From a virus, in the IMG/VR virus record IMGVR_UViG_3300033153_004317, positions 1 through 47,159 of that record: 47,159 nucleotides of DNA, one strand, 5' to 3'. Of this stretch, positions 1 through 7,889 are shown piece by piece; the first letter of the stretch is position 1, and each line of letters opens with the position of its first letter. Below the pieces are notes generated by a model. The model saw nothing but the letters and a program-made list of their open reading frames with translations. It was not told the origin of the DNA and searched no databases. The translations under genes were made by a program, and so were the position numbers.

Positions 1-1
1 G

Positions 2-1780
2 GGGACGTTCCCCGCGCCGTCAATCGCGCCCCTCGCGGTAACCGACGCCAAGGTCGCCGCGGCCAACAAGGACGGCACGGCGGGCACGGCGTCCATGCGG
101 ACCCTCGGGGCCGGCGCACAGCAGGCCACGGCCGGCAACGACGGGAGGCTCTCCGACGCCCGCACCCCGACCTCGCACGGGCTCGGTGGGGGCGAACACG
201 CCACGGCGACCCTGGCGCAGCTCAACGCGAAGATCAGCGACGCGGACCTGATCGACTCGGGGGCCGCCGCCGCAGCGACGAAGGAGCCCACCGGGTTCGT
301 CGACGGTCAGGCCGACGTCGTGATCTCGTGGTCCGACGTGTCGAAGGTCCTGACCGTGACCCCGACCGGGGCGGACTTCGACCTCTGGCAGCGAGGCGTG
401 AAGTTCACCAAGACGGCCGAGACCAAGGACGTCAGCGGCTCGATCGCCGAGGGCTTCTGGTTCTTCTACTACGACACGTCGGGCGTGCTCCAGGGCGGCC
501 AGACCGTCTGGGACCTCGAGCAGCACGCGCCGGTCGCGTTCCTCTACTGGGACGCGACGAACTCGAAGGCGCTGAACCTGGCTCTCGAGACCCACGGGAC
601 CGCAATGGGCTGGAGCACCCACCGCGAGCTTCACCTCACGGTCGGGGCGCTCTGGCAGACCGGGCTCGCCGCCTCGGGCAACGTGGCCGGCGACGGGAGC
701 GTCGCCTCGCACGCCCAGATCGCGGTCGGGGCCGGGACGATCCACGACGAGGACCTCATGGTCCAGATCACGTCGGGGGTCGGGGGCGGGCTGTTCGAGC
801 AGGACCTCGGTCTGCCGGCGAAGATCCCCGTCTGGTACCTGGACGGGTCGGGGCCGGTGTGGCGGAAGAAGACCGCCAACACCTTCCCGCTCCTCGAGGG
901 CACGAGTCGGATCAAGTACAACCAGTTCAGCTCCCCGAACTGGATCCAGACCGACGTGGCGAGCAACGGTCGCTACGCGGCGATCTGGCTGTTCGCCACG
1001 AACAACCAGGCCGAGCCCGTCATGGCGATCCTCGGCCAGAGCGACGACGGCACCCTCGCCAACGCGAAGGAGAACAACATTCTCGCCAGTCTGAGCCTGG
1101 CGGGCATGTTCCTCCAGGAAATGAAGGTAATCGCGCGGCTGATCTTCCAGTCCAGCAGCTCCTACGGGAACGCCTCGAAGGCGCGCCTCCGCGACGTACT
1201 CGACCTCAGGGACGTGTCGAGCATTCCCTCGGGCGGGTTCATTGCGACCACGCACAACAGCCTCGCCGGACGTGACCTGTTGCCCTCGCACCCCGCGAGC
1301 GCCCTCACGGCGGACGTGTCCGCGTTCGGAGGAGCCCTCTCGGCGACCGAGGACACGGTCCAGAAGGCGCTCGACAAGCTCGACGACAACGTCTTCGGGC
1401 TCAACTACACGAAGGGCGTCTCGGAGGCCGAGTCGACCACGACGACCAAGCTCTCGAGCTGGGACGACAAGCTCACCGTCGCGCTGCCGGCGATTACCGG
1501 GACCATGCTCGTCACCGCCAGGGCCGAGGTCAGCACGCTCGTCAAGGACAAGGCTGTCGCGTGTCGGCTCTACAACTCGACCGACGCTGTCGTCCTCGGT
1601 GATTCTCTGATCACGACCCTGGAGGGCGGCGACACGAGCGTCGACTGGCTCACGGTCGAGTTCACCGTCGAGGTCGTCCTGGCCGGGACCGGCAAGGACA
1701 TGAAGATCCAGTGGGCCGACGACTCGACCTCGACGGCGAAGATCCGTCGGGCCAGGATCTTCGCCTGGCGAGTCGCGTAG
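2..1780 (+). CDS. Fibre-like structural protein, 5'-truncated by window edge
   Basis: The frame is open from the first bases of the window and ends at TAG 1778-1780. The first internal ATG is at 95, but reading frame and composition continue upstream, so the gene starts outside the window. Near the visible start is the hinge motif LGAGAQQATAGNDGRLSDAR, close to the 'LGtGaqqAaaGNDsRLsdaR' segment common in phage tail fibres and other virion appendages. The middle is rich in beta-prone Gly/Thr/Ser sequence. The last 120 residues look like a compact beta domain ending in ARIFAWRVA. I infer a virion surface or fibre protein; the exact position is unknown. A TAGGAGGAG overlap leads straight into the next gene. 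Confidence 0.75.
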   Translation, partial: GTFPAPSIAPLAVTDAKVAAANKDGTAGTASMRTLGAGAQQATAGNDGRLSDARTPTSHGLGGGEHATATLAQLNAKISDADLIDSGAAAAATKEPTGFVDGQADVVISWSDVSKVLTVTPTGADFDLWQRGVKFTKTAETKDVSGSIAEGFWFFYYDTSGVLQGGQTVWDLEQHAPVAFLYWDATNSKALNLALETHGTAMGWSTHRELHLTVGALWQTGLAASGNVAGDGSVASHAQIAVGAGTIHDEDLMVQITSGVGGGLFEQDLGLPAKIPVWYLDGSGPVWRKKTANTFPLLEGTSRIKYNQFSSPNWIQTDVASNGRYAAIWLFATNNQAEPVMAILGQSDDGTLANAKENNILASLSLAGMFLQEMKVIARLIFQSSSSYGNASKARLRDVLDLRDVSSIPSGGFIATTHNSLAGRDLLPSHPASALTADVSAFGGALSATEDTVQKALDKLDDNVFGLNYTKGVSEAESTTTTKLSSWDDKLTVALPAITGTMLVTARAEVSTLVKDKAVACRLYNSTDAVVLGDSLITTLEGGDTSVDWLTVEFTVEVVLAGTGKDMKIQWADDSTSTAKIRRARIFAWRVA

Positions 1781-1788
1781 GAGGAGCC

Positions 1789-2034
1789 ATGACCGTCTAC
1801 ACCTACGAGAACGAGACGAACCCGAACCTGGACACGCTGCGCTCCGAGATCGACCTCGACGCCCAGCTCGTCGCCGACAAGGACTCGGGGGACGAGGGCC
1901 ACTTCGATCGCGCTCGCTGGGACGAGGACGAGACCTCGCCCGGGTGCGGAGTCGGCGATCTTCAGATCCACTGGGACGGCGATCTCTGCGCGACCTGCAA
2001 GACCGCCCTGGACGCGATCGTTGCGGGGCTCTAG
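1789..2034 (+). CDS. Small acidic hypothetical protein (81 aa)
   Basis: Starts at ATG 1789, placed by a strong Shine-Dalgarno (AGGAGG at about 1779-1784) that overlaps the stop of the preceding fibre-like gene, and ends at TAG 2032-2034. The protein is highly acidic, with many Asp and Glu residues, and ends with a short CATC cysteine pair inside LCATCKTALDAIVAGL. No domain is recognised. Tight coupling to the upstream fibre gene suggests co-expression, perhaps as an accessory or chaperone, but that is only inference. Reading further upstream in this frame would overlap the fibre gene and lacks a ribosome site. Confidence 0.6.
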   Translation: MTVYTYENETNPNLDTLRSEIDLDAQLVADKDSGDEGHFDRARWDEDETSPGCGVGDLQIHWDGDLCATCKTALDAIVAGL

Positions 2035-2142
2035 GGACAGACCCTCCCTGAGGCCCTCCTCGGACGTTGCCCTGGGTCTCGGTTCGTTGCACCATCGGCT
2101 CCCTGCTAACATGGACTCGGAAGGGGCCGAAGGAGGCTGCTA

Positions 2143-2577
2143 GTGGATCTTCCCCTCATGCTCGCCATGGAGGTCTCGGACGGGGCCATCTGGGGAGCGA
2201 TCCTCGGCCTCGCCGGAGCGGCCGGCGGCGCGGTCAAGGCCGTCTGGTGGTACCTGACGGAGCGCGAGAAGAAGCGAGCCGAGCTTCTCAAGCAGGCCCA
2301 CGACGCCGCGCTCTCCACCAAGGACGGCGAGATCACCAGGCTTCGCGACGAGGTCAAGGATCTCGGGAAGCGACTCGCGAAGAAGTCCGACGACCACGCG
2401 GCCAAGGTCGAGGAGCTGATGCTGCTCGCGCTGACCAAGGTCGAGGAGGGCCGAGAGCAAGACAGGGAGGCGCGTGAGGAGTGGTCCGAGAGGGACCGCG
2501 AGTCAAGGGCCGAGATCCTCAAGGCGCTCGTTGACTTCAACGCCACCGTGAACAGGTTGAATCCACAGAAGCCTTGA
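2143..2577 (+). CDS. One-TM coiled-coil protein, possible holin
   Basis: Start GTG 2143 is chosen because GGAGG lies 6 bases upstream; ATG 2158 is an in-frame alternative. Residues about 14-35 (GAIWGAILGLAGAAGGAVKA and the following VWW) form one hydrophobic segment. About 100 residues of heavily charged, heptad-like Lys/Glu/Arg sequence follow, predicted coiled coil. A short N-terminal membrane anchor with a long cytoplasmic helix is seen in some phage holins and inner-membrane spanins, and small membrane proteins near fibre genes are often lysis proteins. No endolysin is visible in the window, so the lysis role is unproven. Confidence 0.5.
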   Translation: MDLPLMLAMEVSDGAIWGAILGLAGAAGGAVKAVWWYLTEREKKRAELLKQAHDAALSTKDGEITRLRDEVKDLGKRLAKKSDDHAAKVEELMLLALTKVEEGREQDREAREEWSERDRESRAEILKALVDFNATVNRLNPQKP

Positions 2578-2582
2578 ACGAG

Positions 2583-2590
2583 GATTAGAG
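2583..2590 (+). promoter_or_regulatory. GATTAGAG leader element
   Basis: Exact GATTAGAG, 13 bases upstream of ATG 2604, followed by the ribosome site GGACAGGAG. Same octamer as at 7416, 17044 and 17054. Confidence 0.35.
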
Positions 2591-2603
2591 GACAGGAGAC
2601 AGC

Positions 2604-2954
2604 ATGGCAGCCACGCCCTCGCCGCAGGATCCGCTCGAGGTGTTCAAGCAGAGGCTCCTGGAGTCGGACGTTGAGCAGGCCCAACAGATCAACAGGATCA
2701 CCGCCGCCCAGCGGGCCCAGACGGCCAGGACCAAGGCTGAGATCGGCAAGGCGAGCGGGGCCGTGGGCAGACTCTCGAAGACGCTGATCGAGACCAATAC
2801 GAGATTCTCGATCAGGGCGTTCAAGAAGGCGAGCAACAACGGGGACGGCGACGAGGACGAGCCAGAGGACGAGGAGGAAGGGCTCGCTCGGCGCGAGACC
2901 GAGGTGGTAGACTCTGAGGAACTTGCTCGTCGCCTGGAGCGCGACGGGCAGTAG
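2604..2954 (+). CDS. Hypothetical helical protein with acidic tail (116 aa)
   Basis: ATG 2604 follows GGAGACAGC, a good ribosome site; the gene ends at TAG 2952-2954. The first 75 residues are predicted helical with Gln/Ala/Arg-rich heptads. A low-complexity acidic stretch follows at about residues 82-92 (GDEDEPEDEEEG), then a charged helix. The 5' leader carries a GATTAGAG element at 2583. The stop is followed after 4 bases by a perfect copy of the 18-bp palindrome. No family is recognised; the position between a membrane protein and fibre genes suggests a virion or lysis accessory. Confidence 0.5.
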   Translation: MAATPSPQDPLEVFKQRLLESDVEQAQQINRITAAQRAQTARTKAEIGKASGAVGRLSKTLIETNTRFSIRAFKKASNNGDGDEDEPEDEEEGLARRETEVVDSEELARRLERDGQ

Positions 2955-2958
2955 TCGA

Positions 2959-2976
2959 GTTTGGGATATCCCAAAC
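2959..2976. repeat. 18-bp palindrome, perfect copy 1
   Basis: GTTTGGGATATCCCAAAC. Starts 4 bases after the stop of the 2604 gene and ends 12 bases before GTG 2989. Confidence 0.9.
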
Positions 2977-2988
2977 CGGGAGCACGCG

Positions 2989-4143
2989 GTGGGGTGGCAA
3001 AGTGAAGACTTGAGCGCGCAGGTAACGACCGGGACCGGGATCACGATCTCGACCACGTTCCAGCGCGTGCTGTCCAGGCTCGCCGTCTTCTACGACGGCC
3101 TCCGGGTCAAGGAGGCCTTGTTCACCGAGGTCGACTCGATCCAGCTCCGGCTCGACTTCGCCTCAGTCCTGGGCGAGGACCTCCTCGTCGTCTACTGGAC
3201 CGACCAGACCGCGGACGGGCGCGTGGTCGGCTACTCCGAGGATCCGAGCGGGGGCGCGGTCGAGATCCCGCAGACGCTCGAGGACATCATTGAGGGACTC
3301 GACCAGAGGATCGACGCCATCGAGGACGCACCCCCAGCAGACTCGAAGGACTCGGTCAGGTACGCGACCACCGCCGACGTCGGGGGCAGCTACGACCAGA
3401 CGGGTGGGATCTCCGAGCGCGGGCAGCTCGCCAGCATGGCCGACTCGGTCGACGGGACCACGCTCGAGGCCGGCGACAGGATCCTGGTCAAGAACCAGAC
3501 CGCCAAGGACCAGAACGGCGTCTACGTGGTCTCCTCAGTCGGGTCCGGCGTGGACGGGGTCTGGGACCGGGCCGGGGACTTCGACGCCGACGCCGAGGTC
3601 ACGAGCGGCGCCGTCTTCCACGTCATAGCCGGGATCGCCAACGCGAGGACGGCGTGGATTCTCCTCACCCCGGACCCGATCGAGGTCGGGGGCGCGAGCG
3701 GGACCGATCAGCTCTGGGGTCAGATCCAGGGCGGGACCGTGTCGATCACCGACCTGGTCAGGACCTACGCGGCCGGCGTGCTCGCCCAGGACGCGGTCTA
3801 TCAGAAGGCCGACGCGACCGTCGGGAGGGCCGACGCGACCTCGACCACGACCGCGCGAGCCTTCTTGGGGTTCGTGGCCTCCAAGGACCTCCCGAACCCG
3901 GGCCAGGTCACGATCCGCTACCACGGGGATCTGTCGGGGTTTTCGGGGCTCGTCGCGGGCAAGACGTACCTGATCAGCACGAGCCCCGGCCAGGTCGTCG
4001 CGTCCGACGACATTACGAATCCCATTCACCCCGAGTTCGCCGGACTCGTCCCGGGAAGCGGATTCGTGACCCGGGAGGTCGGCCAAGCTAAAGACTCGAC
4101 CACCCTCTTCGTCGAGGGCAGTCGAGACTACGAAGTCATGTAG
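2989..4143 (+). CDS. Tail-fibre-like structural protein
   Basis: The frame is open from before the palindrome at 2959, but GTG 2989 is preferred: it lies downstream of the palindrome and has GGGAG about 6 bases upstream. TTG 3010 is an alternative. The central part has DGTTLEAGDRILVKNQTAKD followed by QNGVYVV, the signature of a domain common in phage fibre and baseplate-attached proteins ('lDGvtlaaGDrVLvkdQt..eNGiYvv'). The C-terminal third (GLVAGKTYLISTSPGQVVAS) resembles the small beta domain found at the end of many virion decoration and fibre proteins. Followed after 14 bases by the long fibre gene. Confidence 0.7.
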   Translation: MGWQSEDLSAQVTTGTGITISTTFQRVLSRLAVFYDGLRVKEALFTEVDSIQLRLDFASVLGEDLLVVYWTDQTADGRVVGYSEDPSGGAVEIPQTLEDIIEGLDQRIDAIEDAPPADSKDSVRYATTADVGGSYDQTGGISERGQLASMADSVDGTTLEAGDRILVKNQTAKDQNGVYVVSSVGSGVDGVWDRAGDFDADAEVTSGAVFHVIAGIANARTAWILLTPDPIEVGGASGTDQLWGQIQGGTVSITDLVRTYAAGVLAQDAVYQKADATVGRADATSTTTARAFLGFVASKDLPNPGQVTIRYHGDLSGFSGLVAGKTYLISTSPGQVVASDDITNPIHPEFAGLVPGSGFVTREVGQAKDSTTLFVEGSRDYEVM

Positions 4144-4157
4144 CCAGGAGAAACACT

Positions 4158-7100
4158 ATGGCGACAGCAGTACTACTCAAGAAGGTCGCGGGGATCCCCT
4201 CGCCGCAGTATTCGGCCGAGACCGACCAGGCCCTCCTGGGTGGACTCGCGCTCTCCGCTGGCGGCACCGCCGCCCTCTACGACGACGCCAACGTCACGGC
4301 GCTCCAGATCGGAGGCGGCGCGGCCCTCACGGACATCGACATCGGGAGCGCCGCCAACGCGCCGAACGTCGACATCGACGGCAACGCGGTCGAGATCGAC
4401 GCCGACGCTGCCTCCCACTTCACCGTCGACGGCGCGGCCCTCACGCTCGCCACGACCACGTCGGGCAACGTCGAGATCGACGGGATCGACGCGGTGAAGA
4501 TCGAATCCGAGGGGGCGATCAGCATCGGCGACGACGATCGCGACCAGGACATCAACATCGGCACCAAGGGCGAGCGCTCGATCAACGTCGGCACGGGCGC
4601 GTTCGCGGCCACGATCACGATCGGGAACACGACCGGCGCGACCGCGCTCGCGCTCAAGTCCGGCACGGGCTCGACCACGATCACCGGGGACACCGTGATC
4701 ACGGGCAACCTGACCGTGCAGGGCGACTCGTTCGTCTCCGAGGCCGAGACGGTCCTCTACGACGACAACCACCTCTACCTGAACAACGCCTACAAGACGG
4801 CCGTGGCCGAGACGGGCGGGCTGATCGTCAACTACCTCCCGACCGCGACCACCGACACGGTGGCCGCGACGGGGTTCGTCGCGGGGGTCGGCGCGGGTGA
4901 CAACCCGAAGGTCTACACGGTGGGGAATGCGTTCGCGGCCACGGATCTGATCCAGGTCGACGGGGCTGCCGACCCGGCCAACAACGGCCTCTTCGAGGTC
5001 CTGTCCCACGCCGGGGAGGTCCTGACGATCAAGGGGATCGGGTCCACCGCGACCGTCGAGGACTTTACCCAGAACCAGTTCGTCACCGACACCACTGTCC
5101 AGGGCACGATCTTCAAGGTGAATGTCTCGGTCATGCGTGCCGGCACCGACGGCACCTGGGAGTCCGCTAAGGGGAACCAGACTGGGTTCGTGTTCGCCGA
5201 CCTGGCTCTCGCGACGGTCGACTGGGCCGACGTCCTCGCCCAGGACGAGAACTCGGGAGCCAACAGCCCCTCGATCGACACCGGGCAGAAGCTCGTCGGG
5301 GCGGCCGAGCTGACCCTCGAGGCCGAGGGTGGCAGCGTGCGGATCGACGCCAGCGACAATACGCTCCTGACCAACGCGACCGCCCTGACGGCGGACGCGG
5401 CCCTGACGGTGACCGCGACCGCCGCCGACCTGGCCCTGGCCTCGTCGACCAAGTCGGTCGTGATCACCGGAGCCGAGGCCGCCGCGGACGCGGTCACGAT
5501 CACGGCGAGCAACGCCGCGGGCGGGATCGACATCAACGCGGGCGTCACGTCGGGCGTGGTGACGATCAACGGCGGCGGGTCCTGCACGATCACCCACGCG
5601 GGGATCAACCTGGCCGGCGGCGCGAGTGAGATCGACCTGACCACGTCGGGCGCGCTGGACCTGAACTCGGGCGCGTTCACCCTGGAGGCGTCGACGGCCT
5701 CGCTCGCCATGACGAGCAGCTTCGACCTCCAGGCTGCCGGGGCGGTCACGATCGACAGCTCGGCCGCCGCGATCAGCATCGGCGCCGACGCCGACGCCTT
5801 CGCGATCAACGTCGGCACGGGCGCCGCCGCGAGGACGATCACGATCGGCAACGCCACGGGGGCGACCTCGGTCGTGCTCAACGCAGGCACGGGGAACATC
5901 GACATCGGGGTCGGGAACCAGGTCAGGGCGACCAACGTCGCCACCGGGGCCGCGGCCCAGACGGTCACGATCGGCAGCACGAACAGCACGTCGTCGCTGA
6001 CCCTCCAGGCGGGTTCGGGCGAGATCGACGTTACCACGACCGGGCTCCTCGACCTGAACAGTGCCACCTACACGCTCAACACGTCATCGACGGCGATCGT
6101 CACGATCGGCTCCACCTACGACCTCGACGTGGTCGGGGCCCTTTCGATCAACAGCTCGGCTGGCGTGATCAACGTCGGAAACGACGACGACGACTTTGCT
6201 ATCAACATCGGCACCCAGGGCGAGAGGGCGATCTCGATCGGGTCCGGGGCGTTCGCGCAGACGATCACCCTGGGGAACAACACGGGGGCCACGAGCCTCG
6301 CGCTCGAGACCGGCTCGGGTGGCCTGAACATCGACGCCGACGGGAACAGCGCGTGGGACGTCTCCGGGACCCTGGACCTCCAGACCGGCGGCGCGCTCAC
6401 GATCGACAGCGACGCCGCGATCACGATCGGCGGGGACGCGGACGCGCAGGCGATCAACATCGGGACCGGGGCCGCGGCCCGGACGATCACCGCCGGCAAC
6501 GCGACCGGCGCGACCTCGATCGTCCTGAACTGCGGGACCGGCAACCTCGACGTGGGCGTCAACGCGGTCGCGCACGAGGTCAGGATCGGAAGCGCGGCCG
6601 GCGCGGCCGGCGTGACGATCAACACCGGCACGGGCGGGATCGACGTCGGGACCAACGCGATTGCGGCCACGGTCACGCTCGGGAACGTCACGGGCGCGAC
6701 CGCCCTCGACCTCAACTCCGGGACCGGCGGGGTCACGATTGACACCGTCGCCACGGGGAGCATTCGGCTCACCGCCGTGGACGACGCCGGCAGCGACATC
6801 TCCTTCCAGGCGCACGGCAGCGCGGTGATCGAGTTCAACGACGCGACCCACAACGACCTCGACTCCGGGTTCGTCGGGGTCACGTCGATCGTCGGCGCGC
6901 TCAACTACATCATGACCGAGGGCGGGACCGGCACTCACCTCGAGAACGACTACAAGAACACCACGGGCGGCGCGATCGACGAGGGCGAGCTGGTCGCGAT
7001 CAAGCTCGCGACGACCACGCTGGAGATCCTCCTCTGCGACGCCACCGTCTACTCGGCCAACGCGGCCAACTTCCTCGGAGTCGCCGAGGCCCAGATCGCC

Positions 7101-7370
7101 AACAACGGGACCGGCGGGGTTATCTCGGAGGGCCCGGCCACGGTCAGGTTCGCGGCAGGCGAGGGCGCTGGCGGGGCCGGCACCCACTCGGGCAAGGAGG
7201 CGTTCATGTCGGAGGCGACCGGGCTCGCCACGCTCGACGGGACGAGCGTCTCCACCTCGGGCGCGGTCCTGCTGCCGATCGGCTACGTCACCGACGACTC
7301 CGGCTACGACAACGGCGTCGAGTCCACTATGGAGGTCCACCTGGTCCGCGGCCAGAAGATGATCGTCTAG
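4158..7370 (+). CDS. Long repetitive tail fibre (1070 aa)
   Basis: ATG 4158 follows CCAGGAGAAACACT; TAG 7368-7370. Residues 1-60 form a module also present at the start of the gene at 7890 (AETDQALLGGL, then GTAALYDD). Most of the rest is made of units of the form INIGTGAAARTITIGNATGA followed by a variable-Leu-GTG-Ile segment, with at least six clear copies, preceded by 'aIsIGdDaDaqaINIG' phases in four copies. This points to a parallel beta-helix or beta-prism shaft. An intervening domain at about residues 195-360 begins ETVLYDDNHLYLNN. The C-terminal 150 residues form a globular decoration-like domain ending HLVRGQKMIV. Likely a receptor-binding fibre. A strong hairpin follows the stop. 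Confidence 0.8.
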   Translation: MATAVLLKKVAGIPSPQYSAETDQALLGGLALSAGGTAALYDDANVTALQIGGGAALTDIDIGSAANAPNVDIDGNAVEIDADAASHFTVDGAALTLATTTSGNVEIDGIDAVKIESEGAISIGDDDRDQDINIGTKGERSINVGTGAFAATITIGNTTGATALALKSGTGSTTITGDTVITGNLTVQGDSFVSEAETVLYDDNHLYLNNAYKTAVAETGGLIVNYLPTATTDTVAATGFVAGVGAGDNPKVYTVGNAFAATDLIQVDGAADPANNGLFEVLSHAGEVLTIKGIGSTATVEDFTQNQFVTDTTVQGTIFKVNVSVMRAGTDGTWESAKGNQTGFVFADLALATVDWADVLAQDENSGANSPSIDTGQKLVGAAELTLEAEGGSVRIDASDNTLLTNATALTADAALTVTATAADLALASSTKSVVITGAEAAADAVTITASNAAGGIDINAGVTSGVVTINGGGSCTITHAGINLAGGASEIDLTTSGALDLNSGAFTLEASTASLAMTSSFDLQAAGAVTIDSSAAAISIGADADAFAINVGTGAAARTITIGNATGATSVVLNAGTGNIDIGVGNQVRATNVATGAAAQTVTIGSTNSTSSLTLQAGSGEIDVTTTGLLDLNSATYTLNTSSTAIVTIGSTYDLDVVGALSINSSAGVINVGNDDDDFAINIGTQGERAISIGSGAFAQTITLGNNTGATSLALETGSGGLNIDADGNSAWDVSGTLDLQTGGALTIDSDAAITIGGDADAQAINIGTGAAARTITAGNATGATSIVLNCGTGNLDVGVNAVAHEVRIGSAAGAAGVTINTGTGGIDVGTNAIAATVTLGNVTGATALDLNSGTGGVTIDTVATGSIRLTAVDDAGSDISFQAHGSAVIEFNDATHNDLDSGFVGVTSIVGALNYIMTEGGTGTHLENDYKNTTGGAIDEGELVAIKLATTTLEILLCDATVYSANAANFLGVAEAQIANNGTGGVISEGPATVRFAAGEGAGGAGTHSGKEAFMSEATGLATLDGTSVSTSGAVLLPIGYVTDDSGYDNGVESTMEVHLVRGQKMIV

Positions 7371-7382
7371 GACGAACAACCC

Positions 7383-7410
7383 GGCCGGGGAGGGACGTCC
7401 TTCCCCGGCC
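7383..7410 (+). terminator. Strong GC-rich hairpin after long fibre gene
   Basis: GGCCGGGGAGGG pairs with TCCTTCCCCGGCC around an ACGT loop: about 12 base pairs with a single G-U wobble. It starts 12 bases after the fibre stop. There is no T-tract, so it could be a factor-assisted terminator or an mRNA 3'-end stabiliser rather than a classical intrinsic terminator. A GATTAGAG element follows at 7416. Confidence 0.6.
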
Positions 7411-7415
7411 CCAAT

Positions 7416-7423
7416 GATTAGAG
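7416..7423 (+). promoter_or_regulatory. GATTAGAG leader element
   Basis: Exact GATTAGAG, 7 bases upstream of ATG 7431 and directly after a hairpin. The same octamer occurs at 2583, 17044 and 17054, always in 5' leaders. It could be part of a phage promoter, or here simply the A/G-rich ribosome site. Confidence 0.35.
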
Positions 7424-7430
7424 AGAAGAC

Positions 7431-7865
7431 ATGACCAAGAAGAAGGCGACGAAGCAGACCGTGAAGGAGAAGACGACGAAGAAGAAGCGCGGCAAGAAGA
7501 AGGCGACCAAGAACGGGGCCGGCATGAAGGTGCTCGACGGCGACAAGCCCAAGACGCCCCCGAAGCCGAAGCCGCCCTCGAGGAGCACGGTCACCGAGGC
7601 CGAGCACCTGGCCGCGCAGCTATTCGCGGAGCGCGAGACGTCCTCGAGCCTCCGCACGATCGTCAAGGGCAAGGAGGCGACGATCGCGACCCTCGCGACC
7701 GAGCTTGCGCGCCTCAAGGCGATCTGCACCGACATCGACGTCGGCAACGTCAGCAGGCAGAACGCGGAGCTGGCGAAGAAGTACGGGCTCGAAGCCGGCT
7801 ACTCGTACTCGGCGGACGAGAAGACCGGGCAGGCGTTCAAGCAGAAGACGGAGCTGGCGAAGTAG
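7431..7865 (+). CDS. Lys-rich hypothetical protein (144 aa)
   Basis: ATG 7431 lies just after GATTAGAGAGAAGAC. The first 30 residues are a run of Lys/Thr with little else (KKKRGKKKATK), then a Pro/Lys linker (PKTPPKPKPPSR), then a helical or coiled-coil segment from about residue 55 to the end. The basic, disordered N-terminus could bind nucleic acid or acidic protein surfaces; the helical part could oligomerise. It sits between two large fibre genes that share an N-terminal module, so an assembly-chaperone or linker role is possible, but no family is recognised. Confidence 0.55.
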   Translation: MTKKKATKQTVKEKTTKKKRGKKKATKNGAGMKVLDGDKPKTPPKPKPPSRSTVTEAEHLAAQLFAERETSSSLRTIVKGKEATIATLATELARLKAICTDIDVGNVSRQNAELAKKYGLEAGYSYSADEKTGQAFKQKTELAK

Positions 7866-7889
7866 CCTCGAGCCCAGCGGGAGACGGAC

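Noticed and set aside
20-2095. Long minus-strand open frames such as 20-2095, 13984-16308 and 27723-29774
   Set aside because: They mirror strong plus-strand genes in a high-GC sequence, are Arg/Gly/Pro-rich with no domains, and lack ribosome sites. Treated as shadows.
2035-2142. Possible terminator in the 108-base gap (AGACCC ... GGGTCT)
   Set aside because: Only a 6-bp stem with a very long loop; too weak to call.
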